64,000 bases of DNA from Nocardia coubleae NBRC 108252 (GCF_001612805.1 NZ_BDBD01000024.1:53847-117846); one strand, 5' to 3'. Shown: positions 1 to 13,904, counted from the stretch's first letter. Program-made: numbers and translations. Notes: generated by a model from the sequence alone, not told the origin.

Positions 1-843
1 GCTCAATGCCCGGACGGTTTCGATAAGGGCGACGATCCGGTCGCCGACGGGGGCGCTGACCATCCGGCGGTCCTCATCGATCACCGGATCGCCGGGGATG
101 AGCGCGGCCGCGCGGGTCAGGTGGGCCGGGTCGCGCAGCACCACGTCGATGCGGTCGCCGCCGGTGTCGGCCTTCAGTTCGTCGGCCGTGCCGTCGGCGA
201 TGACCCTGCCGTGATCGATCACCGAGATGTGGTCGGCCAGCTGATCGGCCTCCTCGAGGTACTGGGTGGTGAGCAGAACGGTGGTGCCACCGTCGACCAG
301 GGAGCGGACCGAGTTCCACACCTCGGTGCGCCCGCGCGGGTCGAGGCCGGTCGTCGGCTCGTCCAGGAACAGCACCCGCGGCGCGGAGATGAGCGAGGCG
401 GCCAGGTCGAGCCGGCGGCGCATACCGCCGCTGTACTGCTTGACGGCCTTCTTGCCGGTGTCGGCCAGCCCGAAACGGGCCAGCAGTTCCTCCGCGCGTG
501 CGCTCGCACCGCGTGCGCCCAACCGGTGGAGCCGACCGAACATCTCGAGGTTCTGGCGGCCGCTGAGCTCCTCGTCGACGGCGGCGTGCTGGCCGAGCAA
601 TCCGATGCGGGCGCGGACCTCGTCGGCCCGGGTGCGCACGTCGAGACCGGCCACCTCCACCCGGCCCTCGTCGGGACGAAGCAGCGTGGCGAGGATGCGC
701 ACGGCGGTGGTCTTGCCCGCGCCGTTCGGGCCGAGTACGGCGTGCACGGTTCCGGTGCGCACAGCCAGGTCGAGTCCGTCGAGTGCCTGTTTCGCGCCGT
801 ATTTCTTGCGCAGGCCCTCGACGACTATCTCGTGGTCGCTCAC
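1..843 (-). CDS. DrrA-type ABC transporter ATP-binding protein (partial, C-terminus outside window)
   Basis: This is the ATPase of a two-component ABC exporter of the daunorubicin-resistance (DrrA) family; its permease gene probably lies beyond the left edge. The start is GTG at 843, preceded by a good ribosome site (GGGAGG). Visible motifs are Walker A GPNGAGKTT at residues 38-46, the signature YSGGMRRRLDLA near 135, Walker B with LFLDEPTTGLDP near 160, and an H-loop-region TTQYLEEADQLAD. After the nucleotide-binding domain comes the accessory C-terminal part typical of DrrA (IDHGRVIADGTADELK). The window holds 281 codons; the family is usually 310-330 residues, so only the tail is missing. 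It diverges from a PadR regulator and shares a control region with three copies of one operator, so it is almost certainly the regulator's target. The exported substrate cannot be told from the sequence. Confidence 0.93.
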   Translation of the reverse strand, partial: MSDHEIVVEGLRKKYGAKQALDGLDLAVRTGTVHAVLGPNGAGKTTAVRILATLLRPDEGRVEVAGLDVRTRADEVRARIGLLGQHAAVDEELSGRQNLEMFGRLHRLGARGASARAEELLARFGLADTGKKAVKQYSGGMRRRLDLAASLISAPRVLFLDEPTTGLDPRGRTEVWNSVRSLVDGGTTVLLTTQYLEEADQLADHISVIDHGRVIADGTADELKADTGGDRIDVVLRDPAHLTRAAALIPGDPVIDEDRRMVSAPVGDRIVALIETVRALS

Positions 844-855
844 TTCACCCTCCCA

Positions 856-944
856 TTAATCAAACTTGACTAGGTCGGCTAACGTACGCTCGTGCGCTCG
901 ATTAGTCAAACTTGATTACTGGATCGAGTAGTCAAACTTGATCC
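856..944. promoter_or_regulatory. Divergent control region with three PadR-type operator copies
   Basis: The 10-mer TCAAACTTGA occurs three times, all on the same strand, at 860-869, 906-915 and 932-941. Each is an inverted repeat (TCAA / TTGA) around AC, and the flanks extend the symmetry: the middle copy reads TAGTCAAACTTGATTA. The sites are 46 and 26 bp apart and fill the gap between the ABC ATPase start (843) and the PadR start (986). The natural inference is that the PadR protein binds them to repress both genes. Confidence 0.75.
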
Positions 945-985
945 GCTGCTACCTTTGGTTGCCATCACGCGGAAGGGAGACGGCC

Positions 986-1624
986 ATGTCAGCGATCCGG
1001 CTGCTGGTTCTCGGCGCGGTCCGTCAACACGGGCGCGCGCACGGCTACCAGGTGCGCAACGACCTGGAGTTCTGGGGCGCCCACGAATGGTCCAACGCCA
1101 AACCCGGGTCGATCTACCACGCGCTCAAGCAGTCGGCCAAGCAGGGGCTCCTGCTCGCCCACGAAGTCGCGCCGAGCACCGTCGGCGGACCTCCGCGCGT
1201 CGAGTACGAGCTGACCGAGGCGGGCACCGAGGAGTACTTCACCCTGCTGCGCGAGGCCCTCACCTCCTACGACCAGAAGGTGGACATGCTCTCGGCGGGC
1301 ATCGGGTTCATGGTCGACCTCCCCCGTGACGAGGTGGTGACCCTGCTGGAACAGCGCATCGGCAAGCTCGAGCAGTGGCGCACCTCGGTCACCGAGTACT
1401 ACACCCCGGAGCAGGGACCGGGGCAGCTCGGGCACATCGGCGAGATCATGCACATGTGGGTCGACTCGGCCGACAGCGAAGCGAGGTGGACGCGCGGCCT
1501 CATCGAGCGCATCGCCGACGGCGCGTACGTGTTCGCCGGTGAGGGCGAGCCCTTCGTGGGCGTTCTCGCCGACGACGAGCCCAACCCGTTCGGCACCGGA
1601 CCCCACCCCTCGGACGCGCGCTAG
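986..1624 (+). CDS. PadR family transcriptional regulator
   Basis: This is a PadR-type regulator of 212 residues. The N-terminal winged helix (residues 1-85) carries the family pattern: a hydrophobic first helix (LLVLGAVRQHGRAHGYQV), then NAKPGSIYHALKQSAKQGLL as the recognition region and RVEYELTEAGTEEY as the wing. The C-terminal half is a longer helical region (PadR subfamily 2-like). ATG 986 was chosen over an in-frame upstream start at 938 because it has a GGAAGGGAGA ribosome site and begins just before the conserved first helix; starting at 938 would also place the third operator inside the coding region. It diverges from a DrrA-like ABC ATPase, the usual partner of this regulator type, and probably represses that exporter until a toxic ligand binds. 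Confidence 0.9.
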   Translation: MSAIRLLVLGAVRQHGRAHGYQVRNDLEFWGAHEWSNAKPGSIYHALKQSAKQGLLLAHEVAPSTVGGPPRVEYELTEAGTEEYFTLLREALTSYDQKVDMLSAGIGFMVDLPRDEVVTLLEQRIGKLEQWRTSVTEYYTPEQGPGQLGHIGEIMHMWVDSADSEARWTRGLIERIADGAYVFAGEGEPFVGVLADDEPNPFGTGPHPSDAR

Positions 1625-1694
1625 CGGTTGTCACACTCCCCGGCGGTGCGTCGTCTCCCCTGTGCCGACCATTCGCGCACACAGGAGAGACGCC

Positions 1695-2090
1695 ATGCCT
1701 TTGGATATCAGCAACCCAGCCGACCTGCACGATCCCACCGGATTCGGCTACAGCCATGTCGCGAAGGTGAGCGGTGAGCTCGTGCTGATCGCGGGTCAGT
1801 ACGACTCGGACGCACAGGGCCACACCACCACCGACGACTTCGCCGGACAGGTCGAGCGGGCCTTCGCCAACCTCGGAACCGCGTTGCGCTCAGCGGGTCT
1901 GGACTACAGCGACGTCGCTCAGCTGCGCACGTTCATCGTCGAGCACGACCTCGACAAGCTGACCGTGCTCGGCGAGAAGATCGCGCAGATCTGGGGTGAG
2001 CGACCGCCCACCCAGACGCTGCTCGGCGTCGCCGCGCTCGCCCTGCCGGGAATGCTGTTCGAGGTGGACGCGCTCGCGGTGCGCGGCTGA
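1695..2090 (+). CDS. RidA family protein (YjgF/YER057c/UK114)
   Basis: This 131-residue protein belongs to the RidA superfamily of small trimeric enzymes; classical members hydrolyse reactive enamine/imine intermediates. Family features are the N-terminal GFGYSHVAKVSGELVLIAGQ strand pair, DFAGQVERAFANLGTALRSAG for the helix that packs on the sheet, and the C-terminal PTQTLLGVAALALPGMLFEVDALA block. The conserved catalytic-type arginine of archetypal RidA (in a C-terminal R-X-C motif) is not obvious, so this is probably one of the Rid subfamilies without proven deaminase activity. ATG 1695 has an AGGAGAG ribosome site; an in-frame start at 1539 would overlap the PadR gene. It stands alone and is convergent with the next gene, leaving 3 bp between stops. 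Confidence 0.85.
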   Translation: MPLDISNPADLHDPTGFGYSHVAKVSGELVLIAGQYDSDAQGHTTTDDFAGQVERAFANLGTALRSAGLDYSDVAQLRTFIVEHDLDKLTVLGEKIAQIWGERPPTQTLLGVAALALPGMLFEVDALAVRG

Positions 2091-2093
2091 GGG

Positions 2094-2561
2094 TCAGCGG
2101 GCGGCGACCGGAACGGTCCAGCTGGTCCGGTCGACGACGCGCAGGGAATGGTCGAGCTCGAAGACCTGGACGAGGGTTTCGGCGAGACCGAGATCGTCGT
2201 CGGCCAGGCCGTACAAGGACAGCAGGAAACACGGCTGCCCCGCGACCGGCTCGACCACGACGGGACAGCCCGAGAGCAGCATGAGGACGGTGGCCAGGTC
2301 CTCGGCCTGGTCACCGCAGCCGCAACCGGCCGCGGCCGCCTCGACCAGGTCGCCCGGGCACCGGACGGCATCGTCGAGGGTGATGCCGTCCCAGTGGTTT
2401 CGTGGACCGAACACGGCGCGATCGCTGTGGCTGGTCCAGTGCTGCCTGGCGCGTGCGAGAAGCTGGGCGAGCCGTGTCCCGCACCGGTCCCGGTCGAGAA
2501 CCTCGACGAACAACCGGCACCGATGGCATTCGACGACGCCGACCCGCTCTGCCGCCGTCAT
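2094..2561 (-). CDS. Hypothetical protein, cysteine-containing
   Basis: I do not recognise this 155-residue protein. It begins MTAAERVGVVECHRCRLFVE, with a C-x-x-C pair at residues 12 and 15, and has a second cysteine cluster (GCGCG) near residue 85; these might bind metal. No signal peptide or membrane segment is visible. Its ATG overlaps the stop of the upstream membrane-protein gene by 4 nt (ATGA at 2561-2558), so the two are translationally coupled and may act together. The reading frame runs open upstream to 2960, but that stretch lies out of frame over the membrane-protein gene and looks non-coding. Confidence 0.55.
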   Translation of the reverse strand: MTAAERVGVVECHRCRLFVEVLDRDRCGTRLAQLLARARQHWTSHSDRAVFGPRNHWDGITLDDAVRCPGDLVEAAAAGCGCGDQAEDLATVLMLLSGCPVVVEPVAGQPCFLLSLYGLADDDLGLAETLVQVFELDHSLRVVDRTSWTVPVAAR

Positions 2562-2947
2562 GGCGCACCTCGCACGGCGACGCCGCTCATCCCCAGCCGG
2601 GGACGGAGGCCGTGGGACACCGGGGGTCGCACGGTCGTGGTGTCGGTAGCCGGGCGCGGTGTGCGACGACGCCACGCCGTGGCCAGCAGCCAGAGCCCGG
2701 TGACCAGGCACACCGCCACCGCCGCGATCGCCACCACCAGCGAGGCCGTGACGGCGGTGCCGACCTGCGGCCCACCCGCCCGATACACCAGTACGGCCGC
2801 GATGACCGGCCCCGCCATTCCGCCACCCGCGGCGAGCAACACCATCGCCCCGGTGACCAGTTCCGTCACCCGCAACGGCCGCCGCGCACGCACCCGAACC
2901 GCGCGACGGCTTCCTCTCAGCGAACCCTTCCCTGCCCCGACCATCAT
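2558..2947 (-). CDS. Small membrane protein, hypothetical
   Basis: This protein of about 129 residues has a basic N-terminus (many Arg) and two strongly hydrophobic segments: GAMVLLAAGGGMAGPVIAAV and SLVVAIAAVAVCLVTGLWLL, which predict a two-helix inner-membrane protein. No family is recognised. The ATG pair at 2947/2944 was chosen because a G-rich stretch lies 7 nt upstream; an ATG at 2974 is a possible alternative adding nine residues. It is the first gene of a two-gene unit, overlapping the downstream cysteine-containing protein by ATGA. Confidence 0.55.
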   Translation of the reverse strand: MMVGAGKGSLRGSRRAVRVRARRPLRVTELVTGAMVLLAAGGGMAGPVIAAVLVYRAGGPQVGTAVTASLVVAIAAVAVCLVTGLWLLATAWRRRTPRPATDTTTVRPPVSHGLRPRLGMSGVAVRGAP

Positions 2948-3157
2948 TGCGAAACCCCATTTCGTCCTGAGCATCAGCGCATTCGAACAGGGAATTGCAC
3001 GATATAACGCCGAGTAACTTCCGGACGAAAATGAAATAGAACAGATGCCGAGGCCGTCACCAGCAACCGGTCAGCGACGGGCCGGTGCCGACGAGGAGCG
3101 CGCGCTCACGCACGCCGTCACCGCCGCCAACGCGGTGCCCGCCGACGCCCCTCCCGC

Positions 3158-3163
3158 TACGCT
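3158..3163 (+). promoter_or_regulatory. Probable -10 element of a leaderless transcript
   Basis: TACGCT fits the actinobacterial TANNNT -10 pattern and ends 6 nt before the ATG at 3170. Transcription would then start at or next to the initiation codon, which explains why no spaced ribosome site is present. Confidence 0.45.
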
Positions 3164-3169
3164 CGGGGA

Positions 3170-3442
3170 ATGCCAGGACCCCAGTTGCCGCCGCCGCGCA
3201 ACGGTGCGGGACTGCTCTCGTTGGTTCTCGGCATCTTCGCGTGCGGATTCTCCGTGATCCCGTTCGCGAGTGAGTTTCTCGCGGTGCCCGCCGCCGTGAT
3301 CGCGGTCGGCGCGGCGTTCGTCGGGTGGGACAGGATCGAACGTGGGATCGCGACCAATCGCGCCGACACCATCGCCGGCGGCATTCTCGGCGCGCTCGCG
3401 CTCGGCGTGGCCACGCTGGTCTACCTCGCGACGCACAGTTAA
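3170..3442 (+). CDS. DUF4190-like small membrane protein
   Basis: This 90-residue protein has a short proline-rich start, then two hydrophobic segments: AGLLSLVLGIFACGFSVIPF with its continuation to about residue 49, and GILGALALGVATLVYLAT at the C-terminus. The layout, including the GWDRIERG loop between the segments, is that of DUF4190-type proteins common in Actinobacteria; function unknown. The start at 3170 lacks a spaced ribosome site and is likely leaderless. The gene is convergent with the papain-like protein gene: the two stop codons share the bases TTAA at 3439-3442. Confidence 0.6.
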   Translation: MPGPQLPPPRNGAGLLSLVLGIFACGFSVIPFASEFLAVPAAVIAVGAAFVGWDRIERGIATNRADTIAGGILGALALGVATLVYLATHS

Positions 3443-5439
3443 TCCTGTTCGGCCACACCATTTTCCGGCGGTAGTCGGTCCGCACCCCAACTGCGCCGGA
3501 TGTAGCCGGTGACCCGATCCAGTTCCGCGCGGTCCACGGCTGCCGATTCGCCGGGCTCGAGCGGGTCGAAATGGAAGATGTAGAGCCGTGAGGCGAACTG
3601 CTCGAAGGGCAGTGACGCTTCGCCGAAGCGTTCGCCGTGGCCCGCGGTGCCGACGACTACTCCGTCGCCCCAGTCCTGGCCGCTGTCGTTGTTGGGGTTG
3701 TAGAAGTAGACGCGCATCTTGCCCTGCGGGTCGAGGCTCACGCGCAGGATGGTGATCGCGTGCCAGCCGACGAAGCGGGCGGCGCTGTCGGTGACCGCGA
3801 TACCGGCGGGCTGCGGGTGGATCACGGGCTGATTGCCGTTGTAGAAGGGGTGATAGCTCGCGTAGAAGTGGCGCTGGAAATCGTCGAGGTCGACGAGATT
3901 GCCGGTGGCGACATCGACATTGATGCGGAAGCCCCGCCCGGACCACCACCCGTGGAATTCGGGGTTGATCCAGCGATGCGGGTCGCCCTCACGACCGGCG
4001 CACCGGTGGCCCATTTCGGCGTAGATGCGGTCCAGATGGGGCACGACCAGTAGCGATACCGGGTCGAGGTCGTGGTGCAGCAGGGCGTTCGCCTGGTCGC
4101 CGTGCTCGCGTGAGGACAGCGGCTGACCTTCGAAGTGCATGACGATCTCGTCGTCGCGCGCGGCCCACACCACCGATTGCAGCAGGTAGTCGGGATCGTT
4201 GTAGGCCCACATCGACAGGGCCCGCGCCGATTGGCAGGTGGGGTTGTCGCCCTGGCCGATGCCGAGCGGCTGACCGAGCACCGACAGCACCCCGGCGAGC
4301 AACCGCGCGCGCGGGTCGGGCACGGCGCCGAACACCTGCGTCAACCGCTGCTGCGAATGCGGTGACAGGCGCAGCGACAGTTGCCGCCACAGCGCGGGCG
4401 CCACCGGCGGCTGATAGAGGATGCCGCGTTCGAGCAGCAACGCCAAACCGTAGACACACTGCGCTGTTTCGACGAACACAGCTTGCTCGATCAGCGTGCG
4501 GACGAGCTCGTGGTAGCAGAGCAGGCTGTCGCGACCGGTGCTCGACAAACCCATCGCCTCGCCGAGCAGATATTCACCCTTGCCGAGCAGAAAGCGCAGC
4601 AGCACAGCGTGATACGGCGATACCAGGCCGGTGTCGTGCATGGAACGCGCGAAACCTGTCGCCTCGTACTGCAGGGCGCTGTCGTCCATGGATTCGAGGC
4701 GGGCGCGGTAGATCTCGACGCCGGGGTCCTCCCGGCACCCCTCGGTGGTGCCGTAGAGGCTGCTGATGAGCCGGTCGGCGCCGAGTCCGCTTGCGCCGAG
4801 ATCGACATCGGGATTGGCTCTGGCCACCGCGATCTGGGTGATCATCCGCTTCACCGCGTCGACCTGGATGGGCCGCTGTCGCAGAATGCGCCAGATCTCG
4901 TCCACGAGATTCTCGAGCACCTTCTCGTACCCGACCTCGGCGACCAGGTAGTGCAGCAGCTCGCGCGACACCTGCGCCATCCGCCCCTGCTGCTCCCGCT
5001 CGGCCTCCGTGGGCGGCGAGAACAGCAGCGACAGATTCACCGCGAGCACCTGCGACAGGTGCTCACCGGCCGCCGCGGCCGAGATCAGCGGATGCTCGTA
5101 ATCGCCCTTGGCCACAGCGAGCAACCGCAGATCGCTCACCGCCTCCACCACAACGGTGTCGGCATTGCCACTGCGCAGCGAACCGGTGCTCAGCGCCGGA
5201 ATGAGAATCTGCGGCTGCGCCCAATCGGTGCCGAGGAACAGGCCTGCCGCCTCGAGGCGCTGCGCTCGCTCGCGCACCGCCGCACACCCGCCCGGCACCA
5301 GCAGTACCCGGCGCAGCGCGTCGAGCACTCTCGGCAGCTTCACCTGCTTGCCGAATTCGCCGGTGTCGTGCAGGGCCCCGGTGGCGTGGTCGAGGGTGGC
5401 GAGACGCTTGTCGAGCGTCGCCTGGTCGCTTGGACTCAA
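3439..5439 (-). CDS. Large hypothetical protein with papain-like Cys/His/Asn pattern
   Basis: This 666-residue protein is not an annotated family that I recognise. The N-terminal 390 residues look helical and cytosolic, without signal peptide. The C-terminal third carries a pattern like the papain fold: GQGDNPTCQSARALSMW at 395-411 gives a candidate oxyanion Gln396 and nucleophile Cys402; GWHAITILRV gives His560; YNPNNDSGQDWGDG at 580-593 gives Asn581 or Asn583 followed by a WG pair as in papain enzymes. Spacing and order (Q, C, H, N) match. It may be a cysteine peptidase or transamidase, or an inactive relative. The TTG start at 5439 lies 12 nt after the stop of the ATP-grasp gene, so both are in one operon and probably one pathway. 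TTG is the only start close to the intergenic gap. Confidence 0.6.
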   Translation of the reverse strand: MSPSDQATLDKRLATLDHATGALHDTGEFGKQVKLPRVLDALRRVLLVPGGCAAVRERAQRLEAAGLFLGTDWAQPQILIPALSTGSLRSGNADTVVVEAVSDLRLLAVAKGDYEHPLISAAAAGEHLSQVLAVNLSLLFSPPTEAEREQQGRMAQVSRELLHYLVAEVGYEKVLENLVDEIWRILRQRPIQVDAVKRMITQIAVARANPDVDLGASGLGADRLISSLYGTTEGCREDPGVEIYRARLESMDDSALQYEATGFARSMHDTGLVSPYHAVLLRFLLGKGEYLLGEAMGLSSTGRDSLLCYHELVRTLIEQAVFVETAQCVYGLALLLERGILYQPPVAPALWRQLSLRLSPHSQQRLTQVFGAVPDPRARLLAGVLSVLGQPLGIGQGDNPTCQSARALSMWAYNDPDYLLQSVVWAARDDEIVMHFEGQPLSSREHGDQANALLHHDLDPVSLLVVPHLDRIYAEMGHRCAGREGDPHRWINPEFHGWWSGRGFRINVDVATGNLVDLDDFQRHFYASYHPFYNGNQPVIHPQPAGIAVTDSAARFVGWHAITILRVSLDPQGKMRVYFYNPNNDSGQDWGDGVVVGTAGHGERFGEASLPFEQFASRLYIFHFDPLEPGESAAVDRAELDRVTGYIRRSWGADRLPPENGVAEQD

Positions 5440-5451
5440 TCGCCGATCCGA

Positions 5452-6699
5452 TCAGATGTAGAAGTCGAGCTCTTCTTGTCGCTTCAGCAGATCCCGCAGA
5501 GTGTACGGGTCGTCGCCGAAGAAATAGAGCAGGCCCCAATGGTTGCCGAAAGCTGTTCGCTTGGTGACTTTCTCGGCCAGCGGCTCGGTGAGCTCGTGGG
5601 ACTCGAAATAGTCGTGGTCCTCGGTCTCCGGCGGAATCGACAGCTGGCTGACCACCCGCCTGCGCGGATACACCCCGAAGCATCCGGCGTGCCCGGTGGC
5701 GTCGACGACTTCCTTCGGGAAGAAGGCGTCGATCTCCTCGTCGGTGGTCTTCGGGTCGAAGGCCAGCACCAGCGCGTGATAGGCGTTGAAACCGTAGGTG
5801 CGTTCGAGTAGTTCGAACACCTTGAAACCCGGTGGGCGATAGGCGACCTCGCCGAAATACATCTCGCCGTCGCTGGTGACGAAGTACTCGGGATGGATGA
5901 AGCCGAATTCGATGTCGAAGGTCTTGATGAGCTTTTCGACCTGACGGGTGATCTCCGGCCGATACTTCTCCAGTTCAGGAGTGGCCGGAACGAACACCGA
6001 ATAGCCGAGGGTGACGTATTCGGAGATGTTGAGAAAGCAGATGCGGCCCTTGTGTACCCAGGCCTCCACCGCGAACTCCCAGCCGTCGAGGTGCGATTCC
6101 ATCAGCATCGGGAACTCGTCGTCGGGGATCGTGTCGATCTCGTCGGGGGTGCGGATCACCCGGTGCCCGAGACAGCCCGCCTTGTCGAAGGCCTTGAGGT
6201 GGATCGGGTCGTTGGGATCGCCGTCGAGCTTGAGCAGCGTCTGGTTGACCCGTTTGAGGAAACGGGCCACGTCGTCGCGGTCGTGCGCCTCCTCGAAGAT
6301 GCCGACCCGGATGCCGCCGAGCTGAGCGCGCCGCTTCATCAGCGACTTGTCGCGCAGCAGCATGGCCTGCCCGAGCAGGCGAGGGTTGTCGAGCAGCACG
6401 GAATTGATCGCGCCCGCCCATTCGACGGTTTCCTCGAAGATCGGGATGGCGACGTCGACGCCCAGATCCTTCAGCGTTTCCGCGATCTCCATCGAACGAT
6501 CGTTGAGACGTTCGAAATCCCATGGAATATAGGGAATGTTGTGTTCTGTGCAATAATCTTGCGCCCATGCGGGGGCTACCACGATGTAGCGCCGATCGAA
6601 ACGATCGACAGCCGCTACGGCGTTCAAACTCCAGCCCAAGAGGGCAATGTAACCTTTGTTCGGATTTCGACTCTGGGATTCGTCAGCGGAAATCGACAA
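5452..6699 (-). CDS. ATP-grasp domain ligase
   Basis: This 415-residue protein has an ATP-grasp ligase architecture. The N-terminal ~110 residues form the preATP-grasp Rossmann-like part (GYIALLGWSLNAVAAVDRF). The ATP-grasp core spans about 120-330, with a nucleotide-lid stretch near LRDKSLMKRRAQLGGIRVG, the adenine-clamp-like MLMESHLDGWEFAVEAWV and the metal-binding C-terminal MYFGEVAYRPPG, where Glu and Arg are expected ligands. Such enzymes join a carboxylate to an amine or thiol through an acyl phosphate. Substrates are unknown. The start is TTG at 6699 with GAAGGGAT upstream. It is the first gene of a two-gene operon with the papain-like protein, which suggests a peptide-like product or a conjugate that the partner processes. 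Confidence 0.78.
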   Translation of the reverse strand: MSISADESQSRNPNKGYIALLGWSLNAVAAVDRFDRRYIVVAPAWAQDYCTEHNIPYIPWDFERLNDRSMEIAETLKDLGVDVAIPIFEETVEWAGAINSVLLDNPRLLGQAMLLRDKSLMKRRAQLGGIRVGIFEEAHDRDDVARFLKRVNQTLLKLDGDPNDPIHLKAFDKAGCLGHRVIRTPDEIDTIPDDEFPMLMESHLDGWEFAVEAWVHKGRICFLNISEYVTLGYSVFVPATPELEKYRPEITRQVEKLIKTFDIEFGFIHPEYFVTSDGEMYFGEVAYRPPGFKVFELLERTYGFNAYHALVLAFDPKTTDEEIDAFFPKEVVDATGHAGCFGVYPRRRVVSQLSIPPETEDHDYFESHELTEPLAEKVTKRTAFGNHWGLLYFFGDDPYTLRDLLKRQEELDFYI

Positions 6700-6783
6700 A
6701 CCTTATCCCTTCTCGATCGACAGCCGACAGGCTGCCAACCGAGAATTACCCAGTTCGGGCGAGCGGAATCATGACGAAGCTGT

Positions 6784-6812
6784 GACCGGCCGCCCGAGCA
6801 GGGCGGCCGGTC
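6784..6812 (-). terminator. Strong GC hairpin after the acyl-CoA carboxylase gene
   Basis: A perfect 12-bp inverted repeat (GACCGGCCGCCC / GGGCGGCCGGTC) around a 5-nt loop lies 11 nt beyond the carboxylase stop. There is no T-run, as is common in GC-rich actinobacteria. Confidence 0.65.
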
Positions 6813-6823
6813 CCCGAAATCGC

Positions 6824-12280
<5,457 letters not shown>

Positions 12281-12571
12281 TCGCCGACTCCTTCCACAAT
12301 TCTCCAAGGACCTGGCCCGGACGGGTGAGGTTGCGAAACTCGCGATTGCTGGCAGTCTGCCTTCTTCTGCCACGTATGTGTACCGCGAGGCAGGGTTACC
12401 CGCACGTATCGTTGTCCGAAGCGGCAGTACGCGTCTGGCGATACAGTCGTATATCGCCGCGTGACAGAGATGATTACGGATGGCGAGCCGGTTTCGTTCG
12501 AGCCCGAACGCACGTCAGCGCCGCGCACCCGGATCGGGCGGCGACGCTGACGGGGACTGCCGGGCGGAGAA
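12281..12571. promoter_or_regulatory. Intergenic control region of the acyl-CoA carboxylase, with palindrome
   Basis: This gap of 291 bases lies upstream of the carboxylase and downstream of the nitroreductase gene, both on the minus strand. At 12437-12458 there is an inverted repeat with perfect 7-bp arms (GGCGATA / TATCGCC) and an 8-nt AT-richer centre, about 160 bp before the carboxylase GTG. It could be a dimeric regulator site, such as a TetR-type fatty-acid regulator, or a weak terminator for the nitroreductase gene. I see no clear -35/-10 pair. Confidence 0.4.
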
Positions 12572-13600
12572 CTAGGCCATGGCGAACACGGTCTCGTCGT
12601 ACTCGATGACGTCGTCCACGAGGCGGCGAGGAGTGGATTCCAGAGGTGCGGCGGCGTGGGGCATGACGCCGAGGCGGACCATCACATGTGGGAAGGCACA
12701 TTCCTGCAGGACCGTGGTGCGAATCTGGTCGCGCAGGTCGAGCATGCCGAGGGGTTCGGACTGCAGACTCGTGGCGAGACCGAGCCGGGTGGCTTCGAGC
12801 AGGATGGCGCTCGTCGCCTCGCCCGCGCGCAACTGGGAGAGCCGGGTGTCGCGCGGGGTGCACACGACCAGCCAGTGTGCGGCGTCGGGTTCGTCGGTGT
12901 ACTCCGACAGCTGCGCGTCGGCGAAGACCCGCACCGGTAGTTCGTCGGGGCGGCGGGGCGCGGGGGCGTTGTGGGCGGGCACACCCGTGAGGTCACCGTG
13001 GCAACCGCTCCACTCGCTCAGTTCCGCGAGGTAGTCACCGTCGACGGCGTGCCGGGCGGCGGCCGAGCGCATGGGTTCGGCCAGCTCGGGCAGCAGCATG
13101 TCCGGAACGTGGCGGGCCGCGGCGCCGAACCGTGAGGCACAGCGCGACACCGTCCGCAGGTCGCGCGCCGGGATGGGCAGGTCGGGGAAGCGGCGCCGGT
13201 CGGAGCGGCGCACATGGATGGCGGCGGCCAACTGGATGTCGTGATCGCTCGGCGAGCGCGGGGTGAGTTCGACCCGCGCGAGGTGATCGGGCCGCGCGGG
13301 ATCGGGCAGCCGTTCGACGACCGCGTGCCAGCCGAGCATCGCGAACGCGACGGTCAGATGGTGCAGCGCGGCACCGCAGCTCACCATCAGCGCGCGGGCG
13401 CGGGGATCGGTCGCGGTGACCTGACGGCCGAAATCGGCGAACAGGTCGACGCGGCCGTGCCCGATGCGCCACCGCCACGGTTGGGTGTTGTGCACCGACG
13501 GTGCTCGCACGGCCAACTCCACCGCGTCACGGCACGTCTGTGTACTGGGTCTCTTGCGAAGCAATGTCCGCCCCCAACTTCCTCTTGGCGAATACTCCAT
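12572..13600 (-). CDS. Acg-family nitroreductase-like FMN protein
   Basis: This protein of about 342 residues matches the Acg (Rv2032) branch of the nitroreductase fold, large two-lobed flavin proteins of mycobacteria and nocardiae. Diagnostic features are AVRAPSVHNTQPWRWRIG near the N-terminus (FMN-phosphate region), RALMVSCGAALHHLTVA, AAAIHVRRSDRRRFPDLPIP in the middle, and EATSAILLEATRLGLATSLQSEPL toward the end. In M. tuberculosis Acg binds FMN but lacks usual nitroreductase activity and is dormancy-induced; whether this one is catalytic is unclear. ATG 13600 (MEYSPRGSW) is the probable start; an in-frame start at 13681 adds 27 residues of low plausibility. Monocistronic. Confidence 0.82.
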   Translation of the reverse strand: MEYSPRGSWGRTLLRKRPSTQTCRDAVELAVRAPSVHNTQPWRWRIGHGRVDLFADFGRQVTATDPRARALMVSCGAALHHLTVAFAMLGWHAVVERLPDPARPDHLARVELTPRSPSDHDIQLAAAIHVRRSDRRRFPDLPIPARDLRTVSRCASRFGAAARHVPDMLLPELAEPMRSAAARHAVDGDYLAELSEWSGCHGDLTGVPAHNAPAPRRPDELPVRVFADAQLSEYTDEPDAAHWLVVCTPRDTRLSQLRAGEATSAILLEATRLGLATSLQSEPLGMLDLRDQIRTTVLQECAFPHVMVRLGVMPHAAAPLESTPRRLVDDVIEYDETVFAMA

Positions 13601-13809
13601 CTCGTCGAACTCGGTAACCGACCTTAGGCGCGCGACCTGGCACTTTCCATGTGATCTGGGCCGTTGACCAGTTCGTGACATGAGCTCGGGTCGTGCGGGA
13701 ACCCCCGTCGATCGCCGAATCTCGCGCCCACTCCCCCGTCACGAGCGCGGCCGGCAGTGGCGAAGCTCGCACCCCGGGGTTATCTCCTCGTGACCACCAC
13801 CGACCGACT

Positions 13810-13829
13810 CTACCCTTACGGGAGGGTAG
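13810..13829. promoter_or_regulatory. MerR-type dyad operator of the SulP/MerR operon
   Basis: CTACCCTTACGGGAGGGTAG contains perfect 7-bp arms (CTACCCT / AGGGTAG) with a 6-nt centre. It lies 75 bp before the SulP start in a gap of 304 bases that otherwise shows no gene. MerR proteins bind such dyads between -35 and -10, and a MerR gene is the second gene of this operon, so autoregulation is likely. Confidence 0.65.
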
Positions 13830-13904
13830 GGTTGGTCGATCGCACGGGCGTCCGCTCGTGCCGGCCGAGCGCCGTGATGGCGACACTTTCGTTGGGAGCA
13901 GCCG

